This document shows positions 1-4,966 of a DNA stretch of 5,873 nucleotides, piece by piece. A program made the translations under genes and the position numbers. The DNA is from Armatimonadota bacterium (GTDB taxonomy: Bacteria; Armatimonadota; Armatimonadia; Armatimonadales; Armatimonadaceae). Below the pieces are notes generated by a model that did not search any database, was not told where the DNA came from, and was given only the letters and a program-made list of their open reading frames with translations. Positions within the stretch are counted from its first letter, which is position 1, and every line of letters starts with the position of its first letter. Where the stretch lies: positions 1 through 5,873 of the forward strand of contig JACMIU010000378.1 of NCBI GenBank assembly GCA_014380985.1, in the 5' to 3' direction.

Positions 1-1314
1 GACACGGGCGAAACTTATTTCGACCCGACCGAACCTGCCGCCGACCGTTCGCCCGTAGTCGCAAACGAGTTTGCGCCCGTGTCCCAAACCGACGGTGCGA
101 ACACGACCGCCGATACGTCCCCGCTTCCGCCTCTGGTCACAAACGAGTTTGCGCCCGCTCTCATCGCGCTCGAACTCGCCACGTTCGCGCTTCTTGCGTG
201 TCTGCTCACCTTTGTCAACCGCTTCTTGGGGCGGTTCGTGCCACTCGACGATTTGCCGAAAATCGGCGAGCATCTGTTGGCGTCGGTATATTTCGCCGGT
301 TTGCTCTACGCCTTGATGCGAATGACCCGCGCCGCCGCGCTCCTGACGGTATCCGCGCCGACCTTGCTAATAATGGGGCTTGCGCTTGCCGCCCCGATGG
401 GCGCGGTGCTGTTTTCGGAACGCGCCCAAATCGCCGCGCCCGCGTGGCTGATTCTCACGGCGGGGAACCTGTTTCTGCCGGTCGGCGTCGCGCTCATCGG
501 AACCGCCGTGGGGCGAATTATCCGCCACCCGAACACGCTTCTCGCCGCCGCCGGATTCGCCATCTTTTTCGATATTGTGGTGGTGACGATGGGAACCGTC
601 GCCGTGCTGACGCAAACCGGGTCGCAACTGATTTCCGCCGTGTCGGTCGGGGCGGGCGTCGCCCTGCCGCAGTCGAGCGAAAAGACGTGGGCGATTATCA
701 CCGGTGTCACCATCGGCCCCGCCGATGTGTTGTTTCTGTCGGTGTTTTTCGCCTCGATTTACCTGCTTCGCTTAGAGGGCGCGGCAACGTTCCGCTGGGT
801 TTTCGGCTTGCTTCTGCTCGCGCTTTTAGAGGTCGAATGGGTCGGCTTGCCGGTTCCCGCGCTCGCCCCGATGGGAATCGCCGTGCTGGTGGCGAACGCC
901 AAACACGCCCGCTTCACGGCGCAGGAAAAGCGCGATTTGAAGATTGGCGCAGTGTTCGCGGCGGTTTGTGCGGGAATCATCGTCTACCAAGCGCGGGCAT
1001 ACGGTCTCCGCGAGGCGGCACGACAATTAGCCGAGCAAAAACGGCGCATCGGGTGGGAGGATATCGCCCCGGTCGGCGCGGCAAAAATCTACGTGATTAT
1101 GCAGATACTGCCCGATTCCCGCGCCCAAAAAGCGGGCTTACGCGCCGGGGACGTGGTGAAAACCATCAACGGCGTTCCCCCCGCCGACTTAGCGAAAGAA
1201 GGCAAACTTCCCGACGTGCTGAAAAACGCGGCACAAACCGGCGTCACGTTGTCCATCAAAAGCGGCGACCAACCGAAAGCGCGGGACGTGGTGTTTGCGC
1301 CGGTTCGGGATTAG
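1..1314 (+). CDS. Putative presenilin/SPP-like intramembrane aspartyl protease with C-terminal PDZ domain (5' partial)
   Basis: Residues are numbered from the GTG at 79 (411 aa). The frame is open back to base 1 and no ribosome binding site precedes that GTG, so the true start is probably upstream. After a disordered N-terminus, about nine hydrophobic segments can be seen (near 28-48, 65-82, 86-112, 122-145, 152-178, 205-230, 239-254, 258-273, 288-304). A short charged stretch then leads to a bacterial-type PDZ domain at about 333-407, with the ligand-loop signature ILPDSRAQKAGLRAGDVV. Three motifs resemble family A22 proteases: FFD (Asp165), GPAD (Asp216) and PAL (260-262). The two aspartates are 51 residues apart and PAL follows 44 residues later, close to the spacing in archaeal presenilin homologues. 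Such enzymes cleave transmembrane segments inside the membrane; PDZ domains usually bind C-termini of substrates or partners. GPAD lacks the second Gly of canonical GxGD, so activity is inferred. An unrelated membrane protein with a PDZ domain remains possible. The kinase gene follows 96 bases downstream on the same strand. Confidence 0.6.
   Translation, partial: DTGETYFDPTEPAADRSPVVANEFAPVSQTDGANTTADTSPLPPLVTNEFAPALIALELATFALLACLLTFVNRFLGRFVPLDDLPKIGEHLLASVYFAGLLYALMRMTRAAALLTVSAPTLLIMGLALAAPMGAVLFSERAQIAAPAWLILTAGNLFLPVGVALIGTAVGRIIRHPNTLLAAAGFAIFFDIVVVTMGTVAVLTQTGSQLISAVSVGAGVALPQSSEKTWAIITGVTIGPADVLFLSVFFASIYLLRLEGAATFRWVFGLLLLALLEVEWVGLPVPALAPMGIAVLVANAKHARFTAQEKRDLKIGAVFAAVCAGIIVYQARAYGLREAARQLAEQKRRIGWEDIAPVGAAKIYVIMQILPDSRAQKAGLRAGDVVKTINGVPPADLAKEGKLPDVLKNAAQTGVTLSIKSGDQPKARDVVFAPVRD
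62..157. repeat. In-frame pair of 18-base direct repeats, each containing a palindrome
   Basis: The sequence CAAACGAGTTTGCGCCCG occurs at 62-79 and again, identical, at 140-157. The offset is 78 bases (26 codons), so both copies are read in the same frame and encode the same NEFAP core. Each contains the perfect inverted repeat GCAAAC-GA-GTTTGC, or CAAAC-GA-GTTTG where the flanking base differs. Bases 1-24 resemble the reverse complement of 58-83: the first ten bases match exactly and the rest is a diverged form. This may be a mobile or dispersed palindromic repeat that has entered a disordered N-terminal coding region. Only the two exact copies are certain from this window. Confidence 0.7.
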
Positions 1315-1410
1315 GCGACGCGACGCGGTTAGGGGTGGGAGGCTTGACCGGCGTTCTCTTTTCTCCAGTTCGGCACACAAAGCGGTGATAATGACGTATC
1401 AAGTAATAGT

Positions 1411-4002
1411 ATGTCGTTTCAAGAACCGGCGGGAGAATCTACTCAATCGAACGCGGAGCAAAGCGGCGTGTCGCCGGGCGGCGACACACCGTTCGCGCCC
1501 TCGTCTGCTTCTGTGCCGCGCTCGTCGGCGCAACGGTCGCTGGAGCGACTGCAACAACGCGCCGTGGTCATGCTCGCGCTTCTGGTGACTCTGCCCGTGG
1601 CGTCATTCGTTCTCTTGCAAACGGCAGTATCGAAGGCACACCTCGATACCTCTTTGATCAATACCGCCGGACGCCAGCGGATGTACTCGCAAATGCTGGC
1701 TAAAAACGCCTTACTGGTCGCGCAAGCCGAAACGGTCGCCCAGCGCGAAGCCTCGGTACGTAGACTGCGCGAAACCCGGCTGGAGTTCGCCGTTAAACAC
1801 GCCGCGTTGTCGCCGGGCGACGGTTCTTTGATTTCTCCCGATGCCGCCCGCGCCGCCCGCGCCGATTTCGCCCCTCTGCAAAGTGCCTTCGTCGCCCTCG
1901 CTGCCGCTTGCAAATCCCTTGAAGTCGAAGCGGGGCGACCCGATCCGTCGCCGCGAAAACTGCGCCGCCTCGCCGCCGATGTCGCCGCGCAGAGCCGCCT
2001 GTTTTTGGACGACATGGAGCGCGTCGTCTCCCGCTACGAGAGCGTGGCGCGGGATCACCGTGACAATCTTGCCCGCATCGAAGCCGTTGTCGCCGCGGTG
2101 AGCGTTTCCGCCATCGGGATTTTCTGGTTCGCGGTGCTATCGCCGGGGCTGAACGCGGTCAAAGGCTCGGTCGGTCGCCTTGCTAACCGTGAGCGTGAAA
2201 GCGAACGCCTCAACAACGCCCTGCGCGACAACAACGCCGTGCTTGCCGACCAGACCGTGGCACTCCAGATCGCCCGCGATGAAGCGGTGGACTCGACGCG
2301 CCTCAAATCCGAGTTTCTCGCCAATATGAGCCACGAAATACGAACCCCGATGAACGGTGTTCTCGGCATGACCGGCTTGCTTTTGGACACGCCGCTGAAC
2401 CGCGACCAGCAGGAGTTCGCGCAAACAGCGCAAAACAGCGCGACCGCGCTTCTCGCCATTATCAACGATATTTTGGATTTTTCCAAAATCGAGGCGGGGA
2501 AATTGGAATTCGAGCATATTCCGTTTGATCTGCGCGGGGTGGTCGAGGACGTGGTCGCCCTTCTCTACGACGCGGCGGAGCAGAAGAAAATCGAGTTCGG
2601 CTACGTGATCGAGCAAGGAACGCCCACGCTTCTGGTCGGCGATCCGGGACGCATTCGGCAGATCTTGGTCAACTTAATCGGCAACGCCGTGAAGTTCACC
2701 AATGTCGGCTCGGTTCTGGTGCGGGTCGAGGGGGGGACTATCACGCCGGGCGAGATTCGCCTTCGCTTCACCGTCACCGACACGGGTATCGGTATCGACG
2801 AGGAAGCGCAGAAACTTCTGTTTCAAAGTTTCTCGCAAGCCGACGGCTCAATGACGCGCCGACACGGCGGCACAGGCTTGGGACTGGCGATTTCCAAACA
2901 GCTCGTGGAGCGGATGGGCGGTTCGATTCGCGTGACTTCCGAGCCGAACCGGGGCAGTGTGTTTTCATTCAACATCTTGCTACCGCGCCAAAACGAAGCG
3001 GAGCAGGAAGCGGAGCGGCGCGTTTCGGGCGTTTCCACGGAAGAGTCGGAACTCCAAGCGGTCGCGCATAAACGGGTGCTGATTGTGGACGATAACCCGA
3101 CCAACCGGCGCGTTCTTTTAGCGCAAACCCGCGCCCTGAATATGGTTCCCGACGCGGTGGTTAGCGGCGCGGAGGCTCTCGAAAGGCTATCACAAACCGA
3201 CTATTATTGTGATATTGTTATTTTGGATTTACAAATGCCCGATATGAGCGGCATCGAACTCGCCCGAATTATCCGCACCGGGGGGGAGGTAACATCACCC
3301 CTTCCGGCTCCCGTGTCGTATCTGCCGATGGTGCTACTGACCTCGGCGTCTATCAAAGGCGAGGCGGAAGCGGCGGAGAACGCCGGAATCGCGGCGTACC
3401 TGCACAAGCCGGTGCGTCAGGATGCCCTGAGACGGGCATTGTCGGACGCATTGGTGCGGGAACGCGCCGACCGGGTGCGCGACGCCGCACACGACACGCT
3501 ACACGGCATAGACGGGGCAACGGTGGACGTGCCGGAGCCGACTGATGGTGTCGCGCCGGTATCTTCGGGTAAACGGGTTCTGCTTTCGCCGAAAGTGTTG
3601 GTGGTGGAGGACAACCCGGTGACGCAGAAACAACTCGCCCGGCTTTTAGAAAAACGCCGTATCGGTGCGACGCTGGTTTCGGACGGCGCGGCGGCGGTAA
3701 GTTTGCTGTGCGCGAAAGACGCCCCGCGCTTCGATCTGGTGCTGATGGACTGCCAGTTGCCGCTTTTAGACGGCTGGGACGCGACGAACGCGATCCGCGC
3801 CGCGAACATTCCCGGCGCGACCGGCGAGCGTTTGCCGATTATCGCCCTGACGGCGTCCGACGAAGCCGAGCGCGACCGTTGCCTCGATTCGGGAATGGAC
3901 GACCATCTGAACAAGCCGGTTCGCGCCGAAGCGTTGTACGCGATGCTGGAGCGTTGGACGGGGCGCGATTTCCCGGCGAACGATACCCAAACCGTTCGGT
4001 AG
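1411..4002 (+). CDS. Membrane hybrid sensor histidine kinase with PilJ/NarX-type sensor domain and two receiver domains
   Basis: This 863-residue protein is a complete hybrid kinase. A cytoplasmic leader (1-48) precedes a first membrane helix (about 50-71). An extracytoplasmic helical domain (about 72-228) opens with INTAGRQRMYSQMLAKNA, the signature of PilJ/NarX-type sensors. A second membrane helix (about 227-244) leads into a probable coiled coil (about 250-295). HisKA has the phosphoacceptor His308 in SHEIRTP. The ATPase domain has the N box (Asn421, Asn425), DTGIGI (457-462) and GTGLGL (487-492). Receiver 1 has Asp560/Asp561, phosphoacceptor Asp606, Thr644 and Lys666. Receiver 2 has Glu733/Asp734, acceptor Asp780, Thr814 and Lys835. 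All key residues are present, so it should autophosphorylate and pass phosphate on. There is no Hpt domain, so a separate Hpt protein or another route is expected. The architecture is BarA/GacS-like, but the sensor differs and the ligand is unknown. The ATG lacks a clear ribosome binding site; GATAAT at 1387-1392 could be a -10 element. No convincing terminator follows the stop. Confidence 0.96.
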   Translation: MSFQEPAGESTQSNAEQSGVSPGGDTPFAPSSASVPRSSAQRSLERLQQRAVVMLALLVTLPVASFVLLQTAVSKAHLDTSLINTAGRQRMYSQMLAKNALLVAQAETVAQREASVRRLRETRLEFAVKHAALSPGDGSLISPDAARAARADFAPLQSAFVALAAACKSLEVEAGRPDPSPRKLRRLAADVAAQSRLFLDDMERVVSRYESVARDHRDNLARIEAVVAAVSVSAIGIFWFAVLSPGLNAVKGSVGRLANRERESERLNNALRDNNAVLADQTVALQIARDEAVDSTRLKSEFLANMSHEIRTPMNGVLGMTGLLLDTPLNRDQQEFAQTAQNSATALLAIINDILDFSKIEAGKLEFEHIPFDLRGVVEDVVALLYDAAEQKKIEFGYVIEQGTPTLLVGDPGRIRQILVNLIGNAVKFTNVGSVLVRVEGGTITPGEIRLRFTVTDTGIGIDEEAQKLLFQSFSQADGSMTRRHGGTGLGLAISKQLVERMGGSIRVTSEPNRGSVFSFNILLPRQNEAEQEAERRVSGVSTEESELQAVAHKRVLIVDDNPTNRRVLLAQTRALNMVPDAVVSGAEALERLSQTDYYCDIVILDLQMPDMSGIELARIIRTGGEVTSPLPAPVSYLPMVLLTSASIKGEAEAAENAGIAAYLHKPVRQDALRRALSDALVRERADRVRDAAHDTLHGIDGATVDVPEPTDGVAPVSSGKRVLLSPKVLVVEDNPVTQKQLARLLEKRRIGATLVSDGAAAVSLLCAKDAPRFDLVLMDCQLPLLDGWDATNAIRAANIPGATGERLPIIALTASDEAERDRCLDSGMDDHLNKPVRAEALYAMLERWTGRDFPANDTQTVR
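1468..1487. repeat. Perfect 8-bp inverted repeat near the start of the kinase gene
   Basis: Arms GTGTCGCC (1468-1475) and GGCGACAC (1480-1487) enclose GGGC, about 57 bases inside the kinase gene. In mRNA this would form a stable hairpin close to the start. It encodes part of the disordered leader, so sequence constraint at the protein level is weak. No regulatory role is shown; chance in GC-rich DNA is a fair alternative. Confidence 0.4.
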
Positions 4003-4186
4003 GGGTTCGGCGCGTGTGCAGGCATTGTGGCGCGATTTAGGGGCATTCGGGAACGGCGTATCACGGGGGCATTTCACGCTTTGGTGCGGGATGTTCCATC
4101 CTCCGTCTTTCCCACAAACAATCTTCTTCCCCTCCCTGTTTGCCCGCTTGCGTCAAGCAAGGAAGCGTTTCGCGCACGCGCACGTG
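4003..4186. other. Non-coding spacer after the kinase gene, no recognised feature
   Basis: This stretch keeps a GC-rich composition before the change to AT-rich DNA. I see no supported gene: the short open frames have no family signature and no ribosome binding site. A small imperfect stem (GCTTG/CAAGC at 4146-4158, with outer CGCTT/AAGCG at 4145-4149 and 4163-4167) is followed by only TTT, so it is a poor terminator. One nonamer, TTTCCCACA at 4108-4116, is one base away from the DnaA box consensus. Confidence 0.5.
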
Positions 4187-4215
4187 AGAATTACAACTAT
4201 AATTATATATATTAC

Positions 4216-4236
4216 TTGTTGTTGTTGTTGTTGTTG
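4216..4236 (+). repeat. (TTG)7 trinucleotide tract
   Basis: Seven uninterrupted TTG units directly follow a run of nearly pure A and T (4189-4214). It is a simple repeat prone to length change. It sits on the kinase side of the candidate origin. A TTG run does not match the usual DnaA-trio sequence on either strand, so no role is assigned. Confidence 0.85.
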
Positions 4237-4258
4237 AATGCTTTGAAACGCCATTGCT

Positions 4259-4273
4259 CTTTGAAAATCAAAG
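4259..4273. repeat. Inverted repeat CTTTGA/TCAAAG, 3-base loop
   Basis: Perfect 6-bp arms flank AAA. This is one of several small hairpins in the candidate origin whose arms contain CTTTG/CAAAG. No run of T follows, so it is not an obvious terminator. Confidence 0.5.
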
Positions 4274-4330
4274 TGGGTGAAAACCGATAAACGCGATGCT
4301 TTTACGGCTCAAATTCGGTAAAACCTGTTC

Positions 4331-4344
4331 ATTTTGGGCAAAAT
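4331..4344. repeat. Inverted repeat ATTTTG/CAAAAT, 2-base spacer
   Basis: Perfect 6-bp arms flank GG. With so short a spacer it is more likely a protein-binding palindrome than a hairpin, or it may be chance in AT-rich DNA. Confidence 0.35.
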
Positions 4345-4393
4345 TTCCGGCAAACAAGTATTCTTACGAACAAGCGTTTCCGAAAACTTGTGT

Positions 4394-4414
4394 ATGCTTT
4401 GCGTTTCAAAGCAT
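4394..4414. repeat. Perfect 8-bp inverted repeat ATGCTTTG/CAAAGCAT, 5-base loop
   Basis: The arms are 4394-4401 and 4407-4414, with loop CGTTT. The right part of this element (4401-4414) is also the exact reverse complement of ATGCTTTGAAACGC at 4238-4251. So half of the hairpin has a second, inverted copy about 160 bases away. This points to a specific repeated element rather than chance. Confidence 0.65.
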
Positions 4415-4577
4415 CACACTTCGCCCCGATTGACCTTTAGCGGTGTGACTATCAGTGTTCTGGTATTCTGGTGTATTAGTCTTCTGTTCTATTGTTTCAG
4501 TCTTCTAAAACACTTAACTGCTGTCATTTAATCATCAAATAAAGTTGCGGTATTCCAGTGTATTAGAACACTATAAC

Positions 4578-4586
4578 TGTGGATAA
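4578..4586 (-). promoter_or_regulatory. DnaA box 1 (perfect TTATCCACA on the minus strand)
   Basis: TGTGGATAA on the plus strand is the exact complement of the consensus DnaA box TTATCCACA. The match to the second box extends to 15 bases (CTGTGGATAACTTTT). Confidence 0.85.
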
Positions 4587-4590
4587 CTTT

Positions 4591-4611
4591 TGGCAAACTA
4601 TTTGTTTGCCA
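4591..4611. repeat. Perfect 8-bp inverted repeat TGGCAAAC/GTTTGCCA between the two DnaA boxes
   Basis: Arms 4591-4598 and 4604-4611 flank the loop TATTT. It lies in the 42 bases between the two perfect DnaA boxes, and its right arm overlaps a one-mismatch box. The GCAAAC/GTTTGC core is the same as in the palindromic repeats at 61-74, which could be coincidence. Confidence 0.65.
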
Positions 4612-4613
4612 CA
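4605..4613 (+). promoter_or_regulatory. Degenerate DnaA box TTTGCCACA
   Basis: One mismatch from TTWTNCACA (G for T at position 4), between the two perfect boxes and on the opposite strand. It would be a weak site at most. Confidence 0.3.
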
Positions 4614-4628
4614 TCTGCAAGCCTGTCC

Positions 4629-4637
4629 TGTGGATAA
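4629..4637 (-). promoter_or_regulatory. DnaA box 2 (perfect TTATCCACA on the minus strand)
   Basis: Same sequence and orientation as box 1, starting 51 bases further on. That is close to five helical turns, so both boxes would face nearly the same side of the helix. Confidence 0.85.
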
Positions 4638-4642
4638 CTTTT

Positions 4643-4659
4643 ACTTTGTGTAGCAAAGT
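4643..4659. repeat. Inverted repeat ACTTTG/CAAAGT, 5-base loop
   Basis: Perfect 6-bp arms flank TGTAG, starting 6 bases after the second DnaA box. It shares the CTTTG/CAAAG core and the 5-base loop with the hairpin at 4394-4414. Confidence 0.5.
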
Positions 4660-4815
4660 GTCGAAAAAAGACGACGAAGCAAAACTATTTTTGATGAAAA
4701 ATCTGTAAAATCGTTTGAAACAGGGCAAATTATTGTTTTCATACGTTTGTGTTATGAATAGTTTTTCTGTGCGCTTTTTGCCTGTTTAATTCGATAGTAG
4801 TAATCGCTATTAAAA

Positions 4816-4824
4816 TCATCCACA
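4816..4824 (+). promoter_or_regulatory. Degenerate DnaA box TCATCCACA
   Basis: One mismatch from TTATCCACA (C at position 2). It is opposite in orientation to the two perfect boxes and about 180 bases further toward dnaA. TAGTAGTAA lies 12 bases before it, at 4795-4803. Confidence 0.4.
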
Positions 4825-4933
4825 CTCGTCAAGCAGAAAATAAAAACAGTTATGACGTACCGGTAAACCGGTGTTCCGGTATTCTGATACACTTTAGGTT
4901 GCGATATGATGCGACTACTACCAAAACGGATAC

Positions 4934-4966
4934 AAAAAAGCGGGAAGCGCGTTTCCGCTTCCCGCT
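4934..4966 (-). terminator. Rho-independent terminator of dnaA
   Basis: Read leftward, a perfect 11-bp GC-rich stem (arms 4966-4956 and 4949-4939, AGCGGGAAGCG with its complement) closes a 6-base loop. It is followed at once by a run of T (A tract at 4934-4939 on the plus strand). The stem overlaps two bases of the dnaA stop codon (TAG at 4967-4965). No T run follows on the plus strand, so it should act only on leftward transcripts. It would shield the candidate origin from dnaA transcription. Confidence 0.9.

Larger units (their letters stand above)
4455..4893 (+). repeat. Three copies of an origin-associated repeat (core GGTATTCYRGTGTATTAG)
   Basis: Copy a is at 4455-4479, copy b at 4544-4566, and copy c at 4871-4893. 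Copies a and b share GGTATTCYRGTGTATTAG with two differences in 18 bases. Copies a and c share GTGTTCYGGTATTCTG with one difference in 16. All three are on the same strand and lie on both sides of the DnaA boxes. Copy b ends 11 bases before the first box and is followed by ACACT, giving the palindrome AGTGT/ACACT (4557-4572). They behave like iterons or binding sites for an origin factor, but no factor can be named. Confidence 0.65.
4187..4931. other. Candidate chromosomal replication origin (oriC) at the 3' side of dnaA
   Basis: Composition changes abruptly to AT-rich here, between the convergent kinase and dnaA genes. Two perfect DnaA boxes lie 51 bases apart (start to start), with at least two one-mismatch boxes around them. 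The region also holds three copies of a specific repeat, several perfect inverted repeats and very AT-rich stretches, for example 4187-4215 and 4661-4765, that could serve as an unwinding element. No convincing gene is present: the open frames of 65-66 codons at 4334-4531 (+) and 4528-4728 (-) look random. DnaA boxes next to dnaA are the classic sign of oriC. DnaA autoregulation is an unlikely alternative because this is the 3' end of the gene. A DnaA-titrating cluster is still possible. Confidence 0.6.

Noticed and set aside
1..1314. Type IV prepilin peptidase as the identity of the membrane protein
   Set aside because: It shares the GxGD-like idea, but the PAL motif and helix layout fit presenilin/SPP better, and the cysteine-containing N-terminal domain of prepilin peptidases is not seen.
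1344..1372. TTGACC as a -35 element for the kinase gene
   Set aside because: At the normal spacing the -10 position reads AGTTCG, which is far from TATAAT. The GATAAT at 1387-1392 is too distant to pair with it.
3202..3232. AT-rich pocket in the first receiver domain of the kinase as a sign of recombination
   Set aside because: It encodes the conserved receiver strand leading to the phosphoacceptor Asp606 without disruption, and about 30 bases is too short to claim transfer.
3281..3288. Homopolymer G run as a frameshift or phase-variation site
   Set aside because: The frame stays intact through both receiver domains and there is no evidence of length variation in a single sequence.
4145..4170. 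Terminator for the kinase gene
   Set aside because: The stem is short and imperfect and only three T follow. I do not count it as a terminator.
4016..4290. Overlapping open frames of 73 and 87 codons (+) after the kinase gene
   Set aside because: Composition shifts mid-frame from GC-rich to a (TTG)7-encoded leucine/cysteine run, with no ribosome binding site. They look like chance frames.
4334..4531. 65-codon open frame (+) in the AT-rich gap
   Set aside because: No ribosome binding site or family resemblance, and it runs across a hairpin and a repeat copy. Its hydrophobic look follows from AT-rich codons.
4528..4728. 66-codon open frame (-) in the AT-rich gap
   Set aside because: It covers both DnaA boxes and two hairpins, has no recognised motif, and lacks a supported start.
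4187..4931. CRISPR array from the repeated motifs
   Set aside because: Only three diverged copies with unequal spacing (about 90 and 330 bases) and no cas genes nearby.
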